From positions 43,961 through 107,960 of the forward strand of contig JAFQON010000043.1 in NCBI GenBank assembly GCA_017403185.1: DNA of 64,000 nucleotides, given 5' to 3'. Position numbers and translations under genes: made by a program. The notes under the pieces were generated by a model that had not been told where the DNA came from, did no database searches, and worked only from the letters and a program-made list of their open reading frames with translations. This DNA is from Clostridia bacterium (GTDB lineage: Bacteria > Bacillota > Clostridia > Oscillospirales > Acutalibacteraceae). Of the stretch, positions 44,202 through 51,456 are shown piece after piece (within the stretch, counting starts at the first letter, position 1; each line of letters starts with the position of its first letter).

Positions 44202-45209
44202 TTATGCAAGTGCTTCACGCACAGCTTTTGCTCTTATTGCATCTCTTGCCGAGGGTGTTGCCGCATCCTCGTTTGCAACGCTCACCGTTGCAGGCTGCAT
44301 ACTGACTATGAGCTCGTTGAGCTTTTCGACGGATATTTCAAAAAGACCTCTTGCAGCGCCGAGCCTTACGAGTGATGCAAGCTCCATGAATTCGTCCGTG
44401 CTGAGCAGACGGGCATTTCTGAGTATGCCCAATGCCCTGAAGATTTTATCCTCATCGGCGGGCTTTTTGACTATTTCCGCAGCAGCCGACCTTTCCTGAG
44501 CAACAAGCTGAAGCACAATGGATTTGAGGTTAGCGATGGCAGTTTCTTCAGTGATGCCGAGGGTAATCTGATTGCTTATCTGGTAAATATCCCCCTTGGG
44601 CTGAGAGCCTTCGCCGAATGCGCCTCTGATTGTCAAGCCGAGCTTTGAAACCGTGTTTGCAAGCCTTGCCATCTGTCCGCAGCGGGTGAGCGCAGGCAGG
44701 TGAAGCATAACCGATGCTCTCATTGCCGTGCCGAGATTTGTGGGGCACTGAGTGAGATAGCCTATTCTATCATCGAAAGCATAGTTGAGTTTTGAAGAAA
44801 GCATATTATCGAGCTTATCCGCAATGTCGAATGCTTCTTCAAGAGCAAGCCCCGACTTCATGACCTGAAGCCTTATGTGATCCTCTTCGCAGAGCATAAT
44901 GCTCACGCTTTCGTCTGCAGAAAGCACAAGTGCGCTGCCGTCTTTTTTTGCTGCAAATTCGGGGCTTATAAGGTGTCTTTCCGCAAGTGACACCGCCTGA
45001 AGCCTTGAAAGATTTTTCATTTCAATATAGCTGAAATCCTTTGCATCATTCTCAAAAAGAACGCTGCGTACAAGCGAATTAACACTGTTTTTGCCCGCAG
45101 TATCAAGCTTTGCGGGGAAGGGGTAGTCATCAATGTTGCGGGCAAGGCGTATTCTTGTGCTGAGCACAACATCGCCCTGGTCGCCTTTTTCAATATACCA
45201 CTTATTCAT
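44202..45209 (-). CDS. mcsB: Protein arginine kinase McsB
   Basis: The 335-residue protein has the phosphagen-kinase-like ATP-binding residues in VVLSTRIRLARNIDDYPFP (about 14-32), GYLTQCPTNLGTAMRAS (about 151-167) and RGAFGEGS. It phosphorylates arginine residues of CtsR and other proteins, marking them for ClpCP. The start at 45209 is set by GGAGG 8 nt upstream and overlaps the mcsA stop by 8 nt. Confidence 0.95.
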   Translation of the reverse strand: MNKWYIEKGDQGDVVLSTRIRLARNIDDYPFPAKLDTAGKNSVNSLVRSVLFENDAKDFSYIEMKNLSRLQAVSLAERHLISPEFAAKKDGSALVLSADESVSIMLCEEDHIRLQVMKSGLALEEAFDIADKLDNMLSSKLNYAFDDRIGYLTQCPTNLGTAMRASVMLHLPALTRCGQMARLANTVSKLGLTIRGAFGEGSQPKGDIYQISNQITLGITEETAIANLKSIVLQLVAQERSAAAEIVKKPADEDKIFRALGILRNARLLSTDEFMELASLVRLGAARGLFEISVEKLNELIVSMQPATVSVANEDAATPSARDAIRAKAVREALA

Positions 45210-45717
45210 TGCCTTCGCCTCCTTCAAGAGCCTTTATTTCATCTCTTATTTTTGCGGCATTTTCAAAATCCTGCTTTGCGACCGCATCATTCATTGCAGA
45301 TTTGAGTTTTTCGATTTTTTCAGCAGTTGTTTCAACCTTTGGTTGTGCAGATGCAACGGCTGCTGTTTTGCCGCTGTGCTTTATTTTGCCGTGAATTCTT
45401 TGGATTGATGGGAGCAGGCGGTCATAAAATGTGCGGTAGCAATCCGCACAGCCTACTTTGCCGCTGTGAACAATCTCATCAAATGACGAGCCGCATTTCG
45501 GGCATCGGGGAGATTTGCCTGATGAAACCGAAGGCTTGGTATCGCCCAAAAATCCGCCGAAAAGCTCCGAAAGATTCAGACCGAAGCCTGAAAACATATC
45601 CGAATATCCCAGATGCGATGCGCATTCGGAGCAAAGATGGCTTTCCGCCATGTCGCCGTTGATAATCTGCTTGATGTGGGTGGTAGCTTCATTCTTTCCG
45701 CAATTCTGACATAACAT
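45202..45717 (-). CDS. mcsA: McsA, zinc-finger activator of McsB
   Basis: The 171-residue protein has two CXXC pairs at the N-terminus (C3-C6 and C29-C32), a second zinc site in SPRCPKCGSSFDE and GKVGCADCYRTF, and a C-terminal UVR motif DFENAAKIRDEIKALEG matching that in ClpC. It activates McsB and links it to ClpC. The ATG at 45717 is preferred over TTG 45723 because of spacing from AAGGATG. Confidence 0.94.
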   Translation of the reverse strand: MLCQNCGKNEATTHIKQIINGDMAESHLCSECASHLGYSDMFSGFGLNLSELFGGFLGDTKPSVSSGKSPRCPKCGSSFDEIVHSGKVGCADCYRTFYDRLLPSIQRIHGKIKHSGKTAAVASAQPKVETTAEKIEKLKSAMNDAVAKQDFENAAKIRDEIKALEGGEGNE

Positions 45718-45723
45718 ACACAA

Positions 45724-46176
45724 TCATCCTTTCTCTGCCGATATCAGCATTTGTTTGAATATGGAAGCCCTGAGCCGGTCTTTGACGGGCGCGGGCAGGC
45801 TTTTTAAAGCGTTTTCTCCCGTTGCGGCAAGCATAAGGCGTGCACACTGTGCATTTATTGCTCCGCTGTGCAGAAGGTTCATGACATTTGCGTGGCAGGC
45901 AGCAAAGTCAATTGAATCGCCGATGTGATTTACCGTGTGCATTATCAGCGAGGGTCTGTCGAGCTTGACCCTTGTGATTTTGATGTAGCCGCCTCCGCCT
46001 CTTCTGCTCTCAACAATGTACCCTTGCTCGGGTGTGAAACGGGAGGATATAACATAGTTTATCTGGCTGGGCACGCAGCCGAGAGTCTGTGCAAGCTCGT
46101 TTCGCTGAATCTCTGTTGTGCCTTCATCCTCGAGCATTTCCATAAGCATTCTTGCGATTTCGTTGCTTAAACTCAT
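45724..46176 (-). CDS. ctsR: Class III stress gene repressor CtsR
   Basis: The 150-residue protein has the CtsR N-terminal winged helix-turn-helix (QRNELAQTLGCVPSQINYVISSRF, about 24-47) with the beta-wing glycine tetrad RRGGGGYIKI (about 58-67) that reads heat, and the C-terminal dimer domain. It represses clp genes by binding GGTCAAA heptads. The array of such heptads directly upstream shows autoregulation. First gene of the operon. Confidence 0.95.
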   Translation of the reverse strand: MSLSNEIARMLMEMLEDEGTTEIQRNELAQTLGCVPSQINYVISSRFTPEQGYIVESRRGGGGYIKITRVKLDRPSLIMHTVNHIGDSIDFAACHANVMNLLHSGAINAQCARLMLAATGENALKSLPAPVKDRLRASIFKQMLISAEKG

Positions 46177-46200
46177 ATAATCATCTCTTTTCGAAGAAAT

Positions 46201-46278
46201 TTGACTTTGACTTTCTTTGACCTTGACTTAATTATAGTCAGGAAAGGTCAGAAGGTCAAAGGTCAAAAAAAGGTCAAA
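46201..46278 (-). promoter_or_regulatory. ctsR promoter embedded in a CtsR operator array
   Basis: Minus-strand promoter TTGACC (46254-46259), 17-nt spacer, TATAAT (46231-46236). The canonical CtsR box GGTCAAA-GAA-AGTCAAA reads on the minus strand at 46206-46222. More heptads lie around it: plus-strand GGTCAGA 46246, GGTCAAA 46254, GGTCAAA 46261 and GGTCAAA 46272, and TTGACT-type words at 46201 and 46223. They cover the -35 box and the transcribed start region. Confidence 0.9.
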
Positions 46279-46315
46279 TCTGATTATTTGTGCCGAAAAA
46301 TCGGCGATTATCTTT

Positions 46316-46360
46316 GATTTTCTTCGATTTTCTTTAGTTTTCACAGATTTTCGATTTTTG
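46316..46360. other. Helically phased T-tracts, likely curved DNA
   Basis: T4 tracts begin at 46318, 46328, 46338 and 46348, then T5 at 46355: an exact 10-bp period over four tracts, within repeats of GATTTTCTT-like words. Such phasing bends DNA. The stretch lies between the divergent ctsR and EamA promoters. A small hairpin GCCGA/TCGGC (46292-46305) precedes it. No gene is present in 46280-46411. Confidence 0.6.
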
Positions 46361-46411
46361 AACCATCGATAGAATTATAGGTGTTTTTTATAAAATATAT
46401 ACCTTTTTATG

Positions 46412-46440
46412 TTGCCTGAAATCGGAAAATGTGATATCAT
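46412..46440 (+). promoter_or_regulatory. Promoter of the EamA transporter gene
   Basis: TTGCCT (46412-46417), 17-nt spacer, TATCAT (46435-46440). Confidence 0.55.
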
Positions 46441-46471
46441 TCCATAGGATATCGGAGAGGAAGGTCAAAAA

Positions 46472-47374
46472 ATGAAAAGGTCAAAAACAGCGGCGGGAAT
46501 TTTCCTGACGCTTATCAGCGGAATATTCTGGGGATTTTCAGGCTCGTGCGGTCAGTATTTATTTACCAATCACGCCGTAAACTCTCAGTGGCTTGTGGCG
46601 GTCAGAATACTTTTATCGGGCGTAATACTGCTTGTTTTCTCTGCAATAAAACATAAAAGAGAAGTTTTTGCCGTTTTTCGCAGTAAGAAAAATTTTGCAA
46701 GGCTTGCGGCGTTCACGGTTTTCGGGCTGATAATGTGTCAGTATGCATATTTCAGGGCGATTGAGCTTTCGAATGCGGGCACGGCAACGGTTCTGCAATA
46801 TCTTTCGCCCGCGATGATACTTGTTTTTCTTTGCATAAAAAACAAAAAGCCTCCCGTTTTCAGGGAAGCGGCGGCGATTATCCTTGCAATCGGCGGAACA
46901 TTTATTATTGCAACGGGCGGCGACGCAGGCAATCTTTCAATTTCACCCGAAGCGCTGATATGGGGACTTCTTGCGGCGGTGTTTCTTGTGTGTTATTCAC
47001 TTATCCCGGTGCCACTTCTTGAGGTTACGGACACCTCTTCGGTGCTCGGCTGGGGAATGACTGCGGGCGGAATAGTGCTTCTGCCGATATTCAGGCCGTG
47101 GGAGAATATGCCGCAGATAAACTTTTCTTTTGTTGCCGCGCTTTTCGGTGTTATTTTAGTGGGAACGGTGCTCGCGTATTCGTTTTTTCTCAAAGGCATT
47201 CACCTTATCGGCGCAACCAAGGCAAGCATAATCTCAAGCATTGAGCCTGTTGCGGCAACGGTTATCTCAGCTGTGTGGCTCGGTACGGATTTCACATTTA
47301 CCGATATAATAGGTTTCGCAATGATTATTTCAACAATCCTGATAATATCAATAAAAAAAGAACCGAAGCGTTGA
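46472..47374 (+). CDS. EamA/DMT-family transporter
   Basis: The 300-residue protein has ten predicted membrane helices in two EamA repeats; the first starts GIFWGFSGSCGQYLF and the second LIWGLLAAVFLVCYSL. PEP-like YLSPAMILVFLC and SSIEPVAATVISAVWLG end the halves, as in RhaT/YdcZ-type drug/metabolite exporters. Substrate unknown. GGTCAAA words flank the start codon (46463 and 46479). The stop lies within the terminator stem. Confidence 0.87.
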   Translation: MKRSKTAAGIFLTLISGIFWGFSGSCGQYLFTNHAVNSQWLVAVRILLSGVILLVFSAIKHKREVFAVFRSKKNFARLAAFTVFGLIMCQYAYFRAIELSNAGTATVLQYLSPAMILVFLCIKNKKPPVFREAAAIILAIGGTFIIATGGDAGNLSISPEALIWGLLAAVFLVCYSLIPVPLLEVTDTSSVLGWGMTAGGIVLLPIFRPWENMPQINFSFVAALFGVILVGTVLAYSFFLKGIHLIGATKASIISSIEPVAATVISAVWLGTDFTFTDIIGFAMIISTILIISIKKEPKR

Positions 47375-47390
47375 ACTTCGGTTCTTTATC
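47358..47390. terminator. Bidirectional terminator between EamA and aldolase genes
   Basis: Stem AAGAACCGAAG (47358-47368) / CTTCGGTTCTT (47376-47386) overlapping the EamA stop codon, with T-rich exits both ways. Confidence 0.88.
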
Positions 47391-47403
47391 TTTTCAGTTT
47401 AAC

Positions 47404-48339
47404 TTATGCTTTGTTGTCGCAACCGAGAACATTCTTGATCTTGTGCTCAACCATGCCCTGGATAGCAACTCTTGCGGGAGCAAGATACTGTCTGGGGTCA
47501 AAGTGACCGGGATTCTCAGCCATATACTTTCTGATAGCAGCTGTCATTGCAAGGCGAAGGTCTGAGTCGATGTTGATCTTGCAAACAGCATGTGAAGCTG
47601 CCTTGCGAAGCTCGCTCTCGGGGATACCGATAGCGTTATCCATCTTGCCGCCGAATTCGTTAATCTGGTCAACAAACTCGGGAACAACTGATGATGCGCC
47701 GTGAAGAACGATGGGGAAGCCGGGGAGCTTCTTCTCAATTTCTTCAAGAATGTCAATGCGGATTTTGGGATCCTGACCGGGCTTGAACTTGAATGCGCCG
47801 TGGCTTGTGCCGATAGCGATTGCAAGCGAGTCAACGCCTGTTCTTGTTACGAAATCGATAACCTCAGCAGGGTTTGTGTATGAAGCGTCTTCAGCCGAAA
47901 CATTAACATCATCCTCGATGCCTGCAAGCTGACCGAGCTCGCCTTCAACAACAACGCCGTGAGCGTGTGCGTATTCAACAACCTTCTTTGTGAGAGCAAC
48001 ATTTTCTTCATAGGGAAGGTGTGAGCCGTCGATCATAACTGATGTGAAGCCACCGTCGATGCAAGCCTTACAGGTTTCGAAATCGGGGCCGTGGTCAAGG
48101 TGAAGAGCGATGGGAAGGCCTGTTGTTTCAACAGCAGCCTCAACGAGCTTAACAAGGTAGGTGTGGTTTGCATAAGCTCTTGCGCCCTTTGATACCTGAA
48201 GAATGAGGGGGGCATTCATTGCTTTGCCTGCTTCAACGATACCCTGAATGATTTCCATGTTGTTTACATTGAAAGCACCTACAGCGTAGCCGCCCTTGTA
48301 AGCATCTTCAAACATTTTTTTGGTTGTTACTAATGGCAT
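47404..48339 (-). CDS. fba: Class II fructose-bisphosphate aldolase
   Basis: The 311-residue protein has the class II aldolase zinc ligands and active site: ALHLDHGPDFETC (about 80-92), SVMIDGSHLPYEEN (about 101-114), VEGELGQLAGIEDD, AIGTSHGAFK (about 177-186) and VLHGASSV (about 207-214). It cleaves fructose-1,6-bisphosphate in glycolysis and runs in reverse in gluconeogenesis. CAGGAGTG precedes the ATG at 48339. Consensus promoter upstream. Confidence 0.95.
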   Translation of the reverse strand: MPLVTTKKMFEDAYKGGYAVGAFNVNNMEIIQGIVEAGKAMNAPLILQVSKGARAYANHTYLVKLVEAAVETTGLPIALHLDHGPDFETCKACIDGGFTSVMIDGSHLPYEENVALTKKVVEYAHAHGVVVEGELGQLAGIEDDVNVSAEDASYTNPAEVIDFVTRTGVDSLAIAIGTSHGAFKFKPGQDPKIRIDILEEIEKKLPGFPIVLHGASSVVPEFVDQINEFGGKMDNAIGIPESELRKAASHAVCKINIDSDLRLAMTAAIRKYMAENPGHFDPRQYLAPARVAIQGMVEHKIKNVLGCDNKA

Positions 48340-48378
48340 TTTTATCACTCCTGATTTTTAATAAAACTAACCTTATAT

Positions 48379-48406
48379 ATTATACCAAAATTTCAATGAA
48401 TGTCAA
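48379..48406 (-). promoter_or_regulatory. Consensus promoter of the aldolase gene
   Basis: Minus strand TTGACA (48401-48406), 16-nt spacer, TATAAT (48379-48384). Confidence 0.85.
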
Positions 48407-48424
48407 TAAAATTAATTAAACAAA

Positions 48425-48456
48425 AAAGAAATCCTCCGCACAATAAGTACGGAGGA
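48425..48456 (-). terminator. Terminator after the secreted protein gene
   Basis: Stem TCCTCCG (48432-48438) / CGGAGGA (48450-48456) with a T-rich exit on the minus strand. Confidence 0.78.
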
Positions 48457-48461
48457 AAAAA

Positions 48462-49247
48462 TCAATATGCTATGTCTGAATATGTTGTTTCTGTTTTGAT
48501 TGAGCCTGTGCCGTTAATTGCAACTACAGCAGCTTTAAGTGAAATTTCTGCATCAAAATCATAGGAATAGCTGATTGCTGCGATTTTACCGTTTTCAACC
48601 ACTACCTCAACATTGATATTTTTATATTCGGCATTGGTTTCTTTTACAGTAATTGCGGTTGTAAGCTCTGCAATTCCGTCAACAACTTCTTCATGGGTAA
48701 CAAAATCGTCTGTGAAGTTTGACAGGGGCGAAACCTTGTTTTTCTTGGGGTTTGATGTGTTTGCGATTGTGAAGCTGTAAACGCCGTTTTCTTCGCTGAA
48801 TGCAACAAGGTCAGCTGCGCTGAGGGATGTTGATTTAATCATATAATCCTGATTGTTGAAATATCCGGGAATGCTGCCTTCTTTAACTCCTATTCCGAGA
48901 AAACCGCCGACAACAGTATCGAGATTTGAATTTTCATCAATAGCTTGGATAATGGAGTTAAGAATATCCGTCGCACCGCCGACATCAATGGGCTTTGTGT
49001 AGAATGCGTTTCTTTCAAGGGAATAACTGCCGTTGTCTGCTATTTTTGCAGTTTCAGTATTAAAAAAAGCGAGAAATTCCGCTGCCGCTTGTGCATCATA
49101 CTCGGTTGTTTCAACATTTGTTGTGATTTCTTCTTCGGGCTGAGTGGGAATGATATCGCCGACACCGATGAAGTTACCTATGCCGTTGATAAGAATTGTG
49201 AATGCGAGTATGATTGCCGAGATAAATTTGATGATTGTGTTTGACAT
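48462..49247 (-). CDS. Secreted or membrane-anchored protein of unknown function
   Basis: A 261-residue protein with an N-terminal hydrophobic helix (about 5-27; signal peptide or anchor), an acidic Thr-rich linker (EEEITTNVETTEYDAQAAAEFL) and an outer domain with alternating strands. The domain pattern (NRNAFYTKPIDV..., then a two-fold DFDAEISLKAAVVAINGTGSIKT end) suggests a lipoprotein-like beta fold but no known family. GAGGAG precedes the ATG at 49247. Monocistronic with promoter and terminator. Confidence 0.7.
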   Translation of the reverse strand: MSNTIIKFISAIILAFTILINGIGNFIGVGDIIPTQPEEEITTNVETTEYDAQAAAEFLAFFNTETAKIADNGSYSLERNAFYTKPIDVGGATDILNSIIQAIDENSNLDTVVGGFLGIGVKEGSIPGYFNNQDYMIKSTSLSAADLVAFSEENGVYSFTIANTSNPKKNKVSPLSNFTDDFVTHEEVVDGIAELTTAITVKETNAEYKNINVEVVVENGKIAAISYSYDFDAEISLKAAVVAINGTGSIKTETTYSDIAY

Positions 49248-49297
49248 TTGTTTTACTCCTCTTTTACGATGATAATACATCGTTTATTACGAACACA

Positions 49298-49326
49298 ATT
49301 GTATACAATTTTTACTGAGAAGTCAA
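49298..49326 (-). promoter_or_regulatory. Promoter of the secreted protein gene
   Basis: Minus strand TTGACT (49321-49326), 17-nt spacer, TACAAT (49298-49303). Confidence 0.7.
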
Positions 49327-49406
49327 TACAAGCAATATATTTTTCTGAAAATTAATGTTTGTTGACAGCCATAAACGGTGTATCACCGTGCTGATGATAT
49401 ACTTGT

Positions 49407-50588
49407 TTACGCAAGAAGGCTTTTTATCTGCATAACAAGAACCATAACTGCGTTCCTTATGCCTGCAAATAATTCTTCAATGAAATTATCGTACTTTGCA
49501 TAGGGCTCATCAATCTGAAGCTCAAGTTTTGCGTTATCTTTCTTTATGCTGCCCTCATAAGTGTAGATTTCACTTTCAAAGCTTCCGTTTTCGTAAATTG
49601 TGAAAAATCGAACGCCGTAAGGCCCCGTTTTTGCGAATTCGCAGCCGTAGGTCATGCCGAGCTCGATTCCGTCATAGCTTCCCGTGTAGCCCTCGGTGTG
49701 CCAATGACCGAAATATGCGCCCTTTACATCGCCGCATTCCTTCCACGCCTTGAACTGAGCGCTTGTGTCTGCGGGAGGAGTTGCAGCACTTGCATGATAG
49801 CCGTTTGCAACTTCTTTGTTGAGGCGGTAGAATTTGCCGTCAACAAGCCTTGCGCCTTCGTCCCACATTTCACATTCTTCAAAAAGATAGCCGATATCGC
49901 TTGTGGGGATATGCTGAAAAAGAATTGAAGGTACGGGCTTACCGCTGTTTGATTCTTTGAGTGCGGTGCTTTCGGATTTATACCATGCAAGCTGCTCGTC
50001 GGTTACGGAATTTGTTGCGGTATCCATCAGCCAGATATTGAAGGCGGTATTGCCGTCTGCCGACTTTATTTCAAGGTTATAGTCAATTCTGCCGTCTTTA
50101 TCGCTGCTTTCATCAAAAATGATGCAGTTTTTGTAGCTTTTGTAGATTTCAAGCCAGTCCTCATTTGTAACGCCGCATTTATAGTCGTTGTTGCCCTGAG
50201 CAACGGCGAAGGGAATGCCCTTGTTCTCCGCCTCGGCAAATACGGCAGCACAGGCAGCCTTAACATTTGCAAGGGTCTGCTCATAGCTGTCAACCTCAAC
50301 GCCCTCACGCAGGCTCTCACCGTCAATTCCAAGGTCGCCTATACGGCTGTCCTCAACGATATCGCCTGTAAAAACAATAAGGTCCGGATTGGTCTGTTCA
50401 ACAGAAATTTTTATAAGATTCACCATATCATAGGCGGGGTAGTGGTCATCCTGAGGGTCGGTAATCTGAAGCACGGTGAATTTGCCGTCTGCACCGAATG
50501 TGAGAGTGTCATCGTTTGCGGCGTTTGCTGTTATGCAAAATGAAAACAGCATTGAAACGGCAAGGATAATGCAAATTGTTTTTTTCAT
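49407..50588 (-). CDS. Secreted calcineurin-like metallophosphoesterase
   Basis: The 393-residue protein has a signal peptide (about 1-24, ending CITANA) and the metallophosphoesterase motifs TVLQITDPQDDHYP, IVFTGDIVEDSR, VAQGNNDYKC (GNHE type), LFQHIPTSD and GHWHTEGYTG. It resembles purple-acid-phosphatase-like Dcr2/Pho-type enzymes that act outside the membrane on phosphomonoesters. GGGAGA precedes the ATG at 50588. It is the last gene of the unit ABC transporter-DUF1854-DarA-phosphoesterase, with gaps of only 12-22 nt. Confidence 0.85.
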   Translation of the reverse strand: MKKTICIILAVSMLFSFCITANAANDDTLTFGADGKFTVLQITDPQDDHYPAYDMVNLIKISVEQTNPDLIVFTGDIVEDSRIGDLGIDGESLREGVEVDSYEQTLANVKAACAAVFAEAENKGIPFAVAQGNNDYKCGVTNEDWLEIYKSYKNCIIFDESSDKDGRIDYNLEIKSADGNTAFNIWLMDTATNSVTDEQLAWYKSESTALKESNSGKPVPSILFQHIPTSDIGYLFEECEMWDEGARLVDGKFYRLNKEVANGYHASAATPPADTSAQFKAWKECGDVKGAYFGHWHTEGYTGSYDGIELGMTYGCEFAKTGPYGVRFFTIYENGSFESEIYTYEGSIKKDNAKLELQIDEPYAKYDNFIEELFAGIRNAVMVLVMQIKSLLA

Positions 50589-50610
50589 TTTATATCTCCC
50601 GTTTTTGATT

Positions 50611-50937
50611 TTAATATTTATCCATGCTTTCAACATCAAGCACAAACACGGTTGCACCGCCCACGGTTACTTCTTCTTCAAGGCTGTTTTTCTGCAGACC
50701 TCTTCCGAGCGAATCCGTTGTCATTGCAACTTTGTTTCTTGTTCTTGAATATTCATGGATTATTTCCTTTGCTCTGGCAACCTTGTCATCCTCTGCACCG
50801 ATAAGCAGGGTTGTGTTGCCTATCATAAGAAAGCCTCCTGTGGTTGAAAGCTTTGTAACGCTGTAATTTTCTCTTGTGAGTGTTGCGGAAACAACCGCAC
50901 TGTCGTCATTGTTTACTATTGCAAGAATAAGCTTCAT
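50611..50937 (-). CDS. darA: Cyclic di-AMP receptor of the DarA/PstA (PII-like) family
   Basis: The 108-residue protein matches DarA over its whole length: MKLILAIVNNDDS, the T-loop start RENYSVTKLSTTGGFLMIGN, TTLLIGAEDDKV and the C-terminal VTVGGATVFVLDV. DarA proteins form trimers that bind c-di-AMP between subunits; their downstream partner is unknown. In many Firmicutes the gene lies near tmk and holB. Here it lies between DUF1854 and a phosphoesterase gene, which may point to a functional link. Confidence 0.94.
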   Translation of the reverse strand: MKLILAIVNNDDSAVVSATLTRENYSVTKLSTTGGFLMIGNTTLLIGAEDDKVARAKEIIHEYSRTRNKVAMTTDSLGRGLQKNSLEEEVTVGGATVFVLDVESMDKY

Positions 50938-50955
50938 AATTATTTCTTCCTTTCA

Positions 50956-51444
50956 TTACATATCGGGTAAAATCAGTTTTTGGCTGCGTTTGTCAAGCTC
51001 GTATATATTCGGGATTTCATAACGGTTATCGTTGCCGTCTTTGATAAGAATTCGCTTGTCATAAAACATTTTCATGGACTGAATATGGTTTATGATTTCA
51101 AATGTATAATTACCCTTATCCGTTTCAACATTCCAGAGCCATATTCTGTGTTTTTCGCTGCGGCTTACAAGCCTTGTTATCTTCGGAATTCTGTAGTATT
51201 CCTCAAGGCAGCCGAGAAGCAATTCTTTCTGGCTCGGTTCCATATTCTCAAGTTTCCTGAGAATAAACTGCTCTTCACCGTTCTCATCAAGGAAGGTTAT
51301 GTATTCCGAGAGACCGCTGACGGGGAAGAGCCTGCGGGGTTCAAGATTGCACAGCTTTTCGCCTGAGAAAAATTCCACATCGCAGAAAATTTTATCTTTA
51401 ACTGTAATGCGGATTTCGTTGCCGTCAATAAAATTTCGTGACAT
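50956..51444 (-). CDS. DUF1854 family protein
   Basis: The 162-residue protein has the DUF1854 pattern: EVEFFSGEKLCNLEPRRLFP-like N-terminus, YITFLDENGEEQFILRKLENM, then EEYYRIPKITRLVSRSEKH and a KDGNDNRYEIPNIYELDKRSQ end. In proteobacteria the family is paired with an ABC transporter associated with cyanophycin genes. Here it also follows an ABC transporter by 12 nt, but no cyanophycin genes are seen. Function unknown; soluble. Confidence 0.82.
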   Translation of the reverse strand: MSRNFIDGNEIRITVKDKIFCDVEFFSGEKLCNLEPRRLFPVSGLSEYITFLDENGEEQFILRKLENMEPSQKELLLGCLEEYYRIPKITRLVSRSEKHRIWLWNVETDKGNYTFEIINHIQSMKMFYDKRILIKDGNDNRYEIPNIYELDKRSQKLILPDM

Positions 51445-51456
51445 CCTTACCCCTCC

